A stretch of DNA of 64,000 nucleotides from Desulfocucumis sp964643075. GTDB taxonomy: Bacteria > Bacillota > Desulfotomaculia > Desulfotomaculales > Desulfocucumaceae. Every line of letters starts with the position of its first letter. Position 1 is the first letter of the stretch. Position numbers and translations under genes: made by a program. The DNA is taken from NCBI GenBank assembly GCA_964643075.1, contig CAZXQO010000006.1:71890-135889 (forward strand). The letters run 5' to 3'. Shown piece by piece: positions 40,557 through 49,221 of the stretch. The notes beneath the pieces were generated by a model. The model ran no database searches, was not told the DNA's origin, and saw nothing but the letters and a program-made list of their open reading frames with translations.

Positions 40557-41612
40557 TTAATCAAATAGTACCATTGGTTTAATTATACCGTCTTCCTTTG
40601 ATTCCATTAACTGGAAAGCTCTTTCAACATCGGAAAATTTAAAGGTGTGTGTTGTTAATGGCTTCGGATCTATGCGGCCAGTTTCAATAAGGCGGAGTAA
40701 GCGAACCATACGCTCCCTTCCTCCCGGGCATAGACCGGTGCGGATAGTTTTGTCGCTCATTCCCACTCCCCACTCAAGTCTCGGTACCAACATATATTCA
40801 GCATCACCACCGTGATACCCTACATTGGAAATAGTGCCCCCCGGCCTTGTCACTTTAATACAGTTTTCAAAGGTTATCTGAGCACCCAGGCATTCAATAG
40901 CTGAATCCACGCCTATGCCACCAGTTATATTCATTATTTCCTGGACCGCATCGACCTTTTTAAAATCAACTACTACATCAGCCCCGTACTTTCTGGACAG
41001 CTCCTGTCGTTTTGGATCTGTTTCAACAGTTATAATCAGGCCAGCTCCCAAAAGACGCGCGCCTGCAGTAGCCATCAGGCCGACTGGTCCCTGACCAAAA
41101 ACTGCCACGGTGCCTCCAAGAGGAATACTGGCATGTTCTGCTCCCATGAAACCGGTAGTAATCATATCTACAGTATACAGAGCTTCCTCGTCGGATACCG
41201 ATTCGGGAATTGGAACGACATTTGCCTCGGCGTCATTTACGTGGAAATACTCAGCCATATTTCCTTCCACTAAGTTGGTAAATTTGTAACCTCCCAACAT
41301 ACCTGTACACTGGGAAGTAAATCCACGCTGGCAATTTTCACACTTATAGCAAGGAGTGATAGCATTTACTGCTACTCTATCCCCTACTTTTAGATTTTGC
41401 ACGGCACTGCCCAATTTGTAGATGATTCCTACTGCTTCGTGACCCAAGGTCCGGTCTTCCCTTGGCCCTAATGCGCCATGGACGGTATGTACGTCAGATG
41501 TGCATACGAAAGCTGCAGTAGTTTTAATAACCGCATCATTGGGACCCGCTTCAGGGATCGGCTTTTCCATGATGCCGACCTTGCCGATTTCATGCATTAC
41601 GAATGCTTTCAT
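40557..41612 (-). CDS. Zn-dependent secondary-alcohol dehydrogenase, copy 3
   Basis: 351 residues; begins directly at MKAFVMHEIG without the three to four extra residues of the other copies. All catalytic and structural zinc ligands are present (CTSDVHTVHG, LGHEAVG, YTVDMITTGF, CYKCENCQRGFTSQC). It is the first of the head-to-tail minus-strand pair 3-2, with copy 1 further downstream beyond the flavoprotein gene. AAAGGAGG precedes the ATG. Downstream of each copy a conserved CAACCTGAAGTTAATCAAC-type tail is found, so the duplications included flanking DNA. Confidence 0.9.
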   Translation of the reverse strand: MKAFVMHEIGKVGIMEKPIPEAGPNDAVIKTTAAFVCTSDVHTVHGALGPREDRTLGHEAVGIIYKLGSAVQNLKVGDRVAVNAITPCYKCENCQRGFTSQCTGMLGGYKFTNLVEGNMAEYFHVNDAEANVVPIPESVSDEEALYTVDMITTGFMGAEHASIPLGGTVAVFGQGPVGLMATAGARLLGAGLIITVETDPKRQELSRKYGADVVVDFKKVDAVQEIMNITGGIGVDSAIECLGAQITFENCIKVTRPGGTISNVGYHGGDAEYMLVPRLEWGVGMSDKTIRTGLCPGGRERMVRLLRLIETGRIDPKPLTTHTFKFSDVERAFQLMESKEDGIIKPMVLFD

Positions 41613-41646
41613 TTTACAAAATCATCCTCCTTTATATACTGTATAG

Positions 41647-41675
41647 ATAATACAATATCCAATTACAAATGTCCA
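41647..41675 (-). promoter_or_regulatory. Sigma-A promoter of alcohol dehydrogenase copy 3
   Basis: On the minus strand: TGGACA, 17 bases, TATTAT, identical in boxes and spacing to the promoter of copy 1. Conserved sequence continues upstream to TTTTTGTCAGTT..AAAGTAATCGGTAC in both places. Confidence 0.75.
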
Positions 41676-41794
41676 GAATAAATACTGAATATTTTTTATT
41701 GCTGCTATTTTCATAAAATTCGGCATATGGGGGTTTTTGTCAGTTAAAAAGTAATCGGTACTTTATAAATAAGAATTCCCCCTTTCTCCATGCA

Positions 41795-42065
41795 GCGACA
41801 GCAGGATGGTGCCCCCCAGTTAAGTCTGCTTGCCTGAACTTGAACGCATCCGTCCTAACTTCTCAGGTTATCCAACCTTCGGTCTTTCCCATATCTAGCA
41901 AGGTTACCCACCTGAGCAGCCAACATCGGTTCGCTTGCGCTATGTTCCAAATTCCCCCTTCAGCTTCCCTCAGACCTCACCGTTGCCAGTGACGCCCTTG
42001 CCTTATGGGTTGTCTTCCCGATGGTCAGATGACAGGGTTTCTTTCAACCCATTTGCTCGGCAGAC
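41795..42065 (-). mobile_element. Probable group II intron 5' remnant
   Basis: Read on the minus strand, this stretch contains phrases I associate with domain I of bacterial group II introns, such as AAGGGCGTCACTGGCAAC, GGTCTGAGGGAAGCTGAAG, GAACCGATGTTGG, CAGGTGGGTAACC and AGGTTGGATAACCTGAG. No intron-encoded reverse transcriptase and no domain V follow, so it is a truncated copy. The boundaries are estimates. It lies between the clpX terminator and the alcohol dehydrogenase cluster. Confidence 0.5.
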
Positions 42066-42080
42066 ATGCCGGGCAAACTA

Positions 42081-42104
42081 AAAGGCACCCTTTAAAGGGT
42101 GCCT
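42081..42104 (-). terminator. Terminator of the tig-clpP-clpX cluster
   Basis: Perfect stem AGGCACCCTTTAAAGGGTGCCT followed on the minus strand by TTTTAG. Located 15 bases after the clpX stop. Confidence 0.85.
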
Positions 42105-42118
42105 GGCCTGACGTCGAT

Positions 42119-43369
42119 TTATGCGGTTTCCTCTTTTTTCTTTTTGCGATCCATGGTTATTATGATCGGTTTTTCTTTTTTCAATATGGTTTCCTTGGTA
42201 ATAACACACTTTGCTATATCTTCCCTGGAAGGAATTTCGTACATGGTGTCCAGCATTATTTCTTCCAGGATGGCCCTCAGGCCCCTTGCCCCGGTCTTGC
42301 GTTTCAGGGCCTCCTGGGCTACCGCCTTCAGCGCTTCCGCCTGAAACTCCAGAGCCACCCCGTCCAGCTCGAACAGCTTGTCGTACTGCTTAACCAGGGC
42401 ATTCCTGGGCTCGGTGAGAATTCGCACCAGAGCTTCCTCATCCAGAGCATCCAGGGTTACGATGATAGGCAAACGGCCTACAAATTCGGGAATCAGACCG
42501 TACTTGAGCAGGTCTTCGGGTAAAATATGGCTTAATATTTCCCCGATACGAATTTCTTGCTGGGTCTGAATTTCGGCTCCAAAGCCCATGGTTTTCTTGC
42601 CGGTACGGCTTTGAATTAATTTTTCAATACCGTCAAAGGCACCACCGCAGATAAACAAAATATTGGTGGTGTCCAGTTGAATGAACTCCTGGTGCGGGTG
42701 TTTGCGCCCACCCTGAGGAGGCACACTGGCCACCGTACCCTCCAGTATTTTCAAAAGCGCCTGCTGCACTCCCTCGCCGGATACGTCCCTGGTGATGGAG
42801 GGGTTTTCGGATTTGCGAGCTATCTTATCGATTTCGTCGATATATACTATCCCTTTCTCAGCTTTCTCCACATCATAATCCGCCGCCTGTATGAGCTTCA
42901 GGAGAATGTTCTCCACATCTTCACCCACATAACCGGCTTCAGTCAGTGAAGTGGCATCGGCAATGGCAAAGGGTACGTTGAGGAGGCGGGCTAAAGTCTG
43001 GGCCAGCAGGGTTTTACCACTGCCTGTAGGTCCCAGCATAACGATATTGCTCTTCTGAAGCTCCACATCGTCTATTTTGCCGCCCAGATTAATCCTCTTA
43101 TAGTGGTTATAGACTGCCACGGAAAGGGATTTCTTGGCTTCTTCCTGGCCGATGACATACTGGTCAAGGATGTCCTTGATTTCCTTCGGTTTCGGAATAT
43201 CCCCCAGGTCAAGCCCCAGGTCCTCATTCAGTTCTTCCTCAATAATCTCATTGCATAACTCAATGCACTCGTCGCAGATATATACCCCGGGGCCGGCGAC
43301 CAGCTTTTTAACCTGATCTTGCAGCTTGCCGCAAAAGGAACATTTTAGCTGACCCTTTTCGTTAAACAT
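42119..43369 (-). CDS. clpX: ATP-dependent Clp protease ATP-binding subunit ClpX
   Basis: 416 residues, normal length. The N-terminal zinc-binding domain has CSFCGK (about 10-15) and CDECIELC (about 32-39). Walker A is GPTGSGKTLLAQ (about 113-124), Walker B is IVYIDEIDKIA (about 175-185), followed by the pore loop region GVQQALLKILEGT and sensor-2 GARGLR. It unfolds substrates and feeds them to ClpP, encoded 13 bases upstream. The ATG follows GAGGTGG. In related genomes lonB often follows; here an intron remnant and the alcohol dehydrogenase genes do. Confidence 0.97.
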   Translation of the reverse strand: MFNEKGQLKCSFCGKLQDQVKKLVAGPGVYICDECIELCNEIIEEELNEDLGLDLGDIPKPKEIKDILDQYVIGQEEAKKSLSVAVYNHYKRINLGGKIDDVELQKSNIVMLGPTGSGKTLLAQTLARLLNVPFAIADATSLTEAGYVGEDVENILLKLIQAADYDVEKAEKGIVYIDEIDKIARKSENPSITRDVSGEGVQQALLKILEGTVASVPPQGGRKHPHQEFIQLDTTNILFICGGAFDGIEKLIQSRTGKKTMGFGAEIQTQQEIRIGEILSHILPEDLLKYGLIPEFVGRLPIIVTLDALDEEALVRILTEPRNALVKQYDKLFELDGVALEFQAEALKAVAQEALKRKTGARGLRAILEEIMLDTMYEIPSREDIAKCVITKETILKKEKPIIITMDRKKKKEETA

Positions 43370-43382
43370 TATCCCACCTCTT

Positions 43383-43976
43383 TTACCTTTGCTTCCTGCT
43401 CAGGAACACTTCATCCACAATACCATATTCTTTTGCTTCCTGGGCCGACATAATGTAGTCACGTTCCGTATCCCTTGCCACCTTCTCCAGGGGCTGGCCG
43501 GTGTGCTCGGATAGCAGGCGGTTTAATTCATCTTTCATGCGCAATATATCCCTGGCATGAATTTCTATGTCGGTGGCCTGGCCCTGATAGCCACCGGAAG
43601 GCTGGTGAATCAAAATCCTGGCATAAGGCAGGGCAAAACGCTTTCCTTTGGTTCCAGCCGCCAGTAAAAAAGCACCCATGCTGGCAGCCTGCCCAAGACA
43701 GATGGTTGATACATCCGGCTTGACATACTGCATGGTATCATACATAGCCATGCCTGCGGTCACCACGCCGCCCGGAGAATTGATATATATATGAATATCT
43801 TTTTCCGGATCCTCCGCCTCGAGGAATAACAGCTGGGCTATTACCAGATTAGCGATATGGTCGTCTATAGCGCCACCGATAAATATAATTCTATCCTTTA
43901 AAAGCCTGGAGTATATATCGTAAGCGCGCTCTCCACGGTTGGTCTGCTCAACTACAATAGGTACCAGTCCGGACAC
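43383..43976 (-). CDS. clpP: ATP-dependent Clp protease proteolytic subunit ClpP
   Basis: 197 residues, the normal size. Catalytic Ser is in GQAASMGAFLL (about 98), His in LIHQPSGG (about 123), and Asp in the ESDRD-equivalent segment ARDTERDYIMSAQEA (about 172). The N-terminal axial loop LVPIVVEQT...ERAYDIYSRLL is typical. It forms the tetradecameric chamber with ClpX caps. GGGAGGTTCTGTAAA lies upstream of the ATG. It lies between tig and clpX on one transcript. Confidence 0.97.
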   Translation of the reverse strand: MSGLVPIVVEQTNRGERAYDIYSRLLKDRIIFIGGAIDDHIANLVIAQLLFLEAEDPEKDIHIYINSPGGVVTAGMAMYDTMQYVKPDVSTICLGQAASMGAFLLAAGTKGKRFALPYARILIHQPSGGYQGQATDIEIHARDILRMKDELNRLLSEHTGQPLEKVARDTERDYIMSAQEAKEYGIVDEVFLSRKQR

Positions 43977-44032
43977 TTTACAGAACCTCCCAGAAATTTT
44001 TTATAATACATTGTTTTGCTTTGTTTATCAAA

Positions 44033-45349
44033 CTATTCTCCCGCTGCCGGGTTTGTTCCCTCTGTTAATACAGCATTATCCACCATGAACTGGGTTGCCT
44101 TATCCCTTATAATGCTCTTTTTAACGTAATCCAATTGATCCTGACCTTCCATTACCTTTTTGATTATTTCAGGATCCTGCTTCATTTCCTCGCTCATTTT
44201 ATTTATTTCCCGATCCAGATCCTCGTCTGTGGCTTCGATATTTTCCGTCCTGGCAACGGCATCGGTAACCAGCATCTGCTTGATATTTCTCTCGGCATCC
44301 GGCCTCAGGTTTCCCCTCATATCATCTATATTAGAATTGGTGTATTTAAGGTAATTTTCCAGAGAGACTCCCTGGGACATAAGACGCTGTTCCATGCTGC
44401 CCAGCATCTCTTCCACACGGCCTTCTACCATTTCCGGGGGAATATCTACCTCGGCGTTTTCCACCACCTTGGCGATAACCTCACTGCGAAGCTGATATTT
44501 TGCCCTTTCCCCGGCAGCTTGCTTTAATTTATTCGCTAGATCAGCCTGTAATTCCTCTAAGCTGTCAAACTCACTGACATCCTTAGCAAACTCATCGTCC
44601 AGGGGAGACAGTTCTTTACGTTTGGCAACTTTAACCGTTACCGTAAATACTGCCTCCTTGTTACCAAGATCTTCCCTGCCGTAATCTTCCGGGAATGTAA
44701 CGCTGATATCCTTTGTTTCCCCTATCTTCATGCCTATTAATTGCTCTTCAAAGCCAGGGATGAAGGTACCCGATCCGATTTCCAGAGTGTAGTCGCTGGA
44801 CTGCCCCCCCTCAAAGGGTACACCTTCTATTCTACCCTCAAAGTCAATGGTAACCAGATCCTTTGCTACCACATCCCCCTCTTCCAGGGTTTGCAGTTGG
44901 GCGTGACGGTTCTGCAAACGCTCCAGTTCCTTTTGGATTTCCTCTTCTGAAACGCTCTCATCCGGCCTGGCAACTTCAAGACCGGTGTACTGACCAAGCT
45001 TCACCTCGGGCTTCACCACGACTTTGGCCTTGAATACTACCGGTTTTCCTTCTTCCGCCTGGACCATTTCCAATTCGGGCTGGGCAACCGGCTCGATCCC
45101 CGTATCCTCAACCGCCTTCATGTAGGCCTCGGGCAAAACCATTTCCACCGCTTCGTCGTAAAGCGCCTGTTTACCTATGTATCTTTCCAGGATCGTTTTT
45201 GGAGCCTTACCCTTTCTAAAACCGGGAACGTTAACCTTCTTTACCAGCTTTTTATATGCCTTCTCTATGGCGCTGGAAAACTGCTCCTGCCCCACTTCCA
45301 CTTCCAGAAGTACGGTGTTCTTTTCTATCCTTTCCGCTGTCGCCTTCAT
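44033..45349 (-). CDS. tig: Trigger factor (ribosome-associated chaperone)
   Basis: 438 residues. I start at ATG 45349 (GGGGGAG upstream), since the longer frame adds an implausible tail. The ribosome-binding loop is VPGFRKGKAP (about 40-49). The FKBP-like PPIase domain (about 160-245) has DLVTIDFEG and GTFIPGFEEQLIGM. The C-terminal helical domain follows, with an acidic end. It shields nascent chains and isomerises prolyl bonds. First gene of the tig-clpP-clpX cluster. Confidence 0.96.
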   Translation of the reverse strand: MKATAERIEKNTVLLEVEVGQEQFSSAIEKAYKKLVKKVNVPGFRKGKAPKTILERYIGKQALYDEAVEMVLPEAYMKAVEDTGIEPVAQPELEMVQAEEGKPVVFKAKVVVKPEVKLGQYTGLEVARPDESVSEEEIQKELERLQNRHAQLQTLEEGDVVAKDLVTIDFEGRIEGVPFEGGQSSDYTLEIGSGTFIPGFEEQLIGMKIGETKDISVTFPEDYGREDLGNKEAVFTVTVKVAKRKELSPLDDEFAKDVSEFDSLEELQADLANKLKQAAGERAKYQLRSEVIAKVVENAEVDIPPEMVEGRVEEMLGSMEQRLMSQGVSLENYLKYTNSNIDDMRGNLRPDAERNIKQMLVTDAVARTENIEATDEDLDREINKMSEEMKQDPEIIKKVMEGQDQLDYVKKSIIRDKATQFMVDNAVLTEGTNPAAGE

Positions 45350-45900
45350 AATTGCAATGCTCCCCCTTGAATTTAATAAATATTGTTGCCATTTATTTGT
45401 AGAGATATAATACATTTCTCCAAAATAAGGGCTGATTACCTGATAGTTTCAGGTTGCTTAAAATGTTCCGGATACAGATACCGGATCTATTCTACGGCCC
45501 ACCGTTATTTCCTCCAAAAATTTGGTATCACTTTCCGGTTGCCAGACACAAACACGCCCACCCTTCGGGCAGGCACCTCCATAATGGTATTGATACGTTA
45601 TTTTACCCTAACGGCGAGACTACATCAATAATAATGTGGTAAAATTTCTAGCAGGTATATAAAAATATAATGCCATATAAACGCATCCATGCATTCATAT
45701 TAGCAAGAAATATTGTATATTTTTTCTGATCCCGATTGACCATTTTTCGTTGTTGTGCAATAATACATAATATATCCAGAAAGGTTATTATTCTTGTCAT
45801 GCGGACATACTAACCAGACCGTAATAATTCCTGGTAGTCATAAATTCCGCATAAAACAGACAAGATTACGGTATTATAAATAATATGAGGAGGTTAATGC
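45350..45900. other. Intergenic region between tig and the biotin carrier gene
   Basis: About 550 bases separating divergent genes. A possible sigma-A promoter for the plus-strand gene is TTGACC-N17-AATAAT at about 45736-45764. CCCACCCTTCGGGCAGG (about 45558) forms a small hairpin. No coding frame is convincing. Confidence 0.5.
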
Positions 45901-46116
45901 ATGAGTGTTCCGGTAAATGCTCCTATGGTGGGCAAACTGATATCCATTGATGTGAAGATTGGGGACAAGGTCAAGCAAAACGATGCGGTGGCAACCATCG
46001 AAGCCATGAAAATGATGGTTAAAGTATTTTCACCCGCAGATGGAGAGGTCAAAGAGATAAGTGCTAACCCCGGGGACGTGGTAAGCCCGGATAACGTAAT
46101 AATGACCCTGGGCTAA
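45901..46116 (+). CDS. Stand-alone biotin carrier protein (biotinyl domain)
   Basis: 71 residues, consisting of one biotinyl/lipoyl barrel and nothing else. The biotin-accepting Lys is in EAMKMM (about 36-41), the canonical biotin motif rather than a lipoyl DKA motif. VNAPMVGKLISIDVKIGDKV at the start and a final PDNVIMTLG close the barrel. ATG with GAGGAGG upstream. It lacks the Ala/Pro-rich linker of AccB and the helix of OadA-type proteins. It would carry CO2 for a carboxyltransferase or decarboxylase such as the one at 8271, but no biotin carboxylase or sodium pump gene is in the window. Confidence 0.9.
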   Translation: MSVPVNAPMVGKLISIDVKIGDKVKQNDAVATIEAMKMMVKVFSPADGEVKEISANPGDVVSPDNVIMTLG

Positions 46117-46165
46117 AGCAAACTAGCAAGTCCCATTTATTATAGCTCGGATAAATGTACAATCC

Positions 46166-46192
46166 AAACCGCCTGTAAAGGCGGTTGTTTTA
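46166..46192 (+). terminator. Terminator after the biotin carrier gene
   Basis: Stem AAACCGCC-TGTAAA-GGCGGTT followed by GTTTTATT. Located 50 bases after the stop codon. Confidence 0.8.
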
Positions 46193-46257
46193 TTGCCTGG
46201 GCGACTGTCGTATAAACACGAATGAGCCTGAGAAAAATAATCCCGGAGGCGATGCAC

Positions 46258-46521
46258 GTGAAGATGGAAACCGATAGTACGTGGCATGAGTGGAAAAACT
46301 TACTGGGAAGGGCCGTAAACCTGGGTAAAGCTGTAGGACTGTCGGATGATGCAATCCACGACACGGCTTACCGCTTCGGCGAATTCTTTGCGAATCATTT
46401 CGACCCCGGTAACAGGGAGCAAAGGCTGTTAAAAGAGCTATGGGAGCAGGGCGATGCAGACGAGAAAAAGGCACTGGCAGGGCTGCTGGCCAGAATGGTG
46501 GGCAGCGGGCAGACCCGTTAA
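46258..46521 (+). CDS. DUF3243 family protein
   Basis: An 87-residue helical cytoplasmic protein. I use GTG 46258, eight bases after GGAGG; ATG 46264 is possible. The family signature is seen in WHEWKNLLGRAVNLGKAVGLSDD (split over about 7-29), then AYRFGEFFANHFDPGNREQRLLKELW and a final LAGLLARMV. DUF3243 proteins are small Firmicute proteins of unknown function, often near sporulation or competence genes. A perfect terminator begins at its stop codon. Confidence 0.82.
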   Translation: MKMETDSTWHEWKNLLGRAVNLGKAVGLSDDAIHDTAYRFGEFFANHFDPGNREQRLLKELWEQGDADEKKALAGLLARMVGSGQTR

Positions 46522-46557
46522 AGAAGCGCAGATTCCACCAAGGAATCTGCGCTTCTT
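46521..46557 (+). terminator. Terminator after the DUF3243 gene
   Basis: Perfect 15-base stem AAGAAGCGCAGATTCC / GGAATCTGCGCTTCTT around ACCAA, starting at the stop codon. The tail is not T-rich, so it may act as a stabilising hairpin too. Confidence 0.75.
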
Positions 46558-46678
46558 GGCGAGGCACGATGAAGCAAATATACTGTTCCCATTTATACGA
46601 CTTCCGTTGATAACCCACAGGATAAAGATTATAATATATAATGTAAATTTTATGTGGATAGTGATGGAGGTTTTTATA

Positions 46679-46933
46679 TTGGAATACCAGCATGTTATTC
46701 AAAAGATCGCGGAAATGCTTTTCAATTTCGGGGAACCCAAGAGGGATTTTGATGATTGCCTTGATTACGCGGACAGCGTCTATCACGACCTGGGAGCGGA
46801 AAATTTATCCCAGTACGCAGGTCTCGTATTTATTGAGTCCGAAGAAACCATAGAGGTAAAAAGGCAGTCTGACAGCACGAAGGTGGGTACTATCGACCTG
46901 ACCGGAAAACCGCCCGCTCCACCTGCCCAGTAG
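46679..46933 (+). CDS. Small hypothetical protein
   Basis: 84 residues, TTG start eight bases after GGAGG. An N-terminal helical part (YQHVIQKIAEMLFNFGEPK) carries an acidic Asp-rich stretch DFDDCLDYADSVYHDLG. A beta-like segment and a Pro-rich tail PPAPPAQ follow. I do not recognise the family. No signal peptide or membrane segment. It stands between two hairpins and just upstream of the tRNA-Val terminator region, so it is probably its own transcription unit. Confidence 0.65.
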   Translation: MEYQHVIQKIAEMLFNFGEPKRDFDDCLDYADSVYHDLGAENLSQYAGLVFIESEETIEVKRQSDSTKVGTIDLTGKPPAPPAQ

Positions 46934-46981
46934 CGATCGCCGAAATGTTGAAATCAAAATCAAAAAACTTATACGGATGCT

Positions 46982-47020
46982 AAAAATCCTTGTAACCTGT
47001 GAAGGTACAAGGATTTTTGT
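46982..47020. terminator. Bidirectional terminator near tRNA-Val
   Basis: Stem AAAAATCCTTGTA-CCTGTGAAGG-TACAAGGATTTTT, T-run on each strand. It can end both the small plus-strand gene and the minus-strand tRNA transcript. Confidence 0.85.
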
Positions 47021-47029
47021 ATTATACGC

Positions 47030-47104
<75 letters not shown>

Positions 47105-47144
47105 TTAAACCCATTTCGCAGATATCATTATGCCCTATGCCCGG

Positions 47145-48260
47145 CTAAAAGTCAAGAGCGTTGTATATCCTGGCCAGCACTCCCGGCTTCGGCACATCCT
47201 GGGCGGAGACCAGTTCCACTCTGGCCAGCTCTTTGCCCTCCAGCGTATATAAAGCCTGCCCCAGTCTCTGACCACGACGCACAGGCGCCTGGAGAGGTGC
47301 ATCCAGCTTTATTTCTTTCTTTATACCGGCAAGTTGATCCTCTGCCAGAAACACTTCTACCTGTTCAACAGTAACAGCCGGAACCTCGGGCAGCACGCCG
47401 CCGACAACCTTTGGTCGGTCCATTTCCTCCTCAGCGCGGCAAAGGGAGGTCCTGACTACATGGTTGAACCCGTAATCCAGCAGCTTTACCGTATCGCTGT
47501 AACGGCTCCGGCTGCGCAACACTACGGTAATAAGATTCCTTTCCCCCCTGCACGCCGCTGTAATCAGGCAGTCCCCCGCCCTGGGTGTAGTGCCCGTTTT
47601 AACCCCATATACCCCCTCAAAACCGTCGCGCAAAAGCCCGTTGGTATTGCGGATTATTTTTTCACGCCCGTCCTCCCAGCGCATGGTAGCCTCCTTGGTG
47701 CCCACCAGTTCCCTGAATTTCCCGATACTCAGAGCATAACGGGTAATCAGGGCCAGATCCCTTGCGGTGGTATAGTGGTTGGGGTGGTGATAGCCATTGG
47801 TGTTGGCAAACCGTGTGTTACATGCCCCCAACAGCAGGGCCTTGGCATTCATCATGCGGATAAATCCCTCTTCCGAGCCGGCGATATGCTCCGCAATGGC
47901 TACGGCGCTGTCATTGGCGGAATATATCAGGGCGGCTTTGACAAGGTTTTCCAGAGTCAGCCGGTCCCCGGAGCGGAGGCCGATATCCTGGCCCATGGAG
48001 ATTGAGGCTGCCCTGCGGCTAACGGTTACCACGTCCCCCATACGGCCATACTCGATAGCCAATACGGCAGTCATTATTTTAGTGAGGCTGGCTGGCTCCC
48101 TGCGGGCGTCGCCTTTTTTGGCATAGTATACCTGACCGCTGGCGGCATCCATCAATATACCCGCCGATGCTGTTATAACGGGAGCTTCCGCAGCAGCCGG
48201 GGGAACAAAAACCAGACGTACAAGCATAATCACAATAATAGTAAAAGTTTTTTTAAGCAT
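47145..48260 (-). CDS. D-alanyl-D-alanine carboxypeptidase (DacF-like)
   Basis: 371 residues, a class A low-molecular-weight penicillin-binding protein that trims peptidoglycan stem peptides outside the membrane. A signal peptide covers about 1-24 (KKTFTIIVIMLVRLVFVPPAAA). Catalytic motifs are SLTK (about 57-60), SAN (about 114-116) and KTG (about 219-221). A C-terminal beta domain (about 270-371) is typical of the PBP5/DacF group. The ATG follows GGGGAG. In spore formers DacF-type enzymes act in cortex synthesis; that assignment is by family only. Confidence 0.93.
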   Translation of the reverse strand: MLKKTFTIIVIMLVRLVFVPPAAAEAPVITASAGILMDAASGQVYYAKKGDARREPASLTKIMTAVLAIEYGRMGDVVTVSRRAASISMGQDIGLRSGDRLTLENLVKAALIYSANDSAVAIAEHIAGSEEGFIRMMNAKALLLGACNTRFANTNGYHHPNHYTTARDLALITRYALSIGKFRELVGTKEATMRWEDGREKIIRNTNGLLRDGFEGVYGVKTGTTPRAGDCLITAACRGERNLITVVLRSRSRYSDTVKLLDYGFNHVVRTSLCRAEEEMDRPKVVGGVLPEVPAVTVEQVEVFLAEDQLAGIKKEIKLDAPLQAPVRRGQRLGQALYTLEGKELARVELVSAQDVPKPGVLARIYNALDF

Positions 48261-48451
48261 AGTTAAATCTCCCCAATAATAATTAACAGCTCAGAATCAG
48301 CAGAAAACCCGATAGTTAGTCTGCCTTGCAAGGCCCCTAATCATTATAGGAAAAATTTTCTGGCTAAAACCATAATACCGACATATTAGCTTACTAAGAA
48401 AAATATGTATATGTAATAAATTTTCTCAAAAAATATGGGGAGGGATTACTT

Positions 48452-49204
48452 TTGAAAATATATTGCTGGAATCTTTACAAATTCAGGAAATACGTATTTG
48501 CCGGGAGTGTCACCCTGTTGGTTATAGTGCTGGTAGCGTCAGTTTTCATACGAGACGCCATAACCGCTTCAGCGATAAGAGCAAAACCGCACGCTATCTA
48601 CAAAGTAAAGACTGAGGAAAAAATAGCAGCACTGACCTTCGACATCAGCTGGGGAACTAAAGTACCGGGGCCGGTTATGAACACACTGAAAAAATACAAC
48701 GTCAAGTCTACCTTCTTTTTATCCGGACCATGGGCATCTAAATACCCGGAGTATCCCAAAAGACTTGTACAGGAAGGACATGAAATAGCATCCCACGGCA
48801 ACAACCATATCGACTTGGACCAGGAAAGCAAGGAAAAAGTAAGAAAGGAAATCTCCACCGCCCATAAAGCTATCAAGCAGGTTACCGGGGTCAGCCCCAC
48901 ACTGATCCGTACACCCAACGGCGCCTGGAACGATATGGTGCTGTCAGAGGCAGATGAACTGGGTTATAAAGTAATCCAGTGGAGCACGGATTCTCTGGAC
49001 TGGCAAAACCCAGGCGTCGACGCCATTGTAAACAACGTGCTGGACAAAGTACACCCCGGTGCCATTATCCTCATGCATGCCAGTGACACCTGCCTGCAGA
49101 CCCCGGAAGCGCTGCCCCGGGTAATTGAGGGGCTAAAGGAACGCGGCTACACCTTGGTAACGGTATCTGATTTGCTGAAAAAGGGGCCCGGGGTGGCTGA
49201 ATAA
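48452..49204 (+). CDS. Polysaccharide deacetylase (PdaB-like)
   Basis: 250 residues. The TTG start follows GGGAGGG. One N-terminal membrane segment (about 16-34) anchors an extracytoplasmic NodB domain. The motifs are ALTFDISWG (motif 1 Asp, about 59-67), SHGNNHIDL (motif 2, the zinc His residues, about 110-118), RTPNGAWND (motif 3), and HASDT (motif 5). This TFDxxWG pattern is typical of the sporulation deacetylases PdaB/YlxY. It probably deacetylates peptidoglycan. It is divergent from dacF and followed by a terminator. Confidence 0.9.
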   Translation: MKIYCWNLYKFRKYVFAGSVTLLVIVLVASVFIRDAITASAIRAKPHAIYKVKTEEKIAALTFDISWGTKVPGPVMNTLKKYNVKSTFFLSGPWASKYPEYPKRLVQEGHEIASHGNNHIDLDQESKEKVRKEISTAHKAIKQVTGVSPTLIRTPNGAWNDMVLSEADELGYKVIQWSTDSLDWQNPGVDAIVNNVLDKVHPGAIILMHASDTCLQTPEALPRVIEGLKERGYTLVTVSDLLKKGPGVAE

Positions 49205-49221
49205 TAAAATTAATTATCCAG

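Noticed and set aside
42005..42523. Plus-strand 172-codon frame over the intron remnant and clpX
   Set aside because: Antisense to clpX for most of its length and begins in the intron-like sequence; not a real gene.
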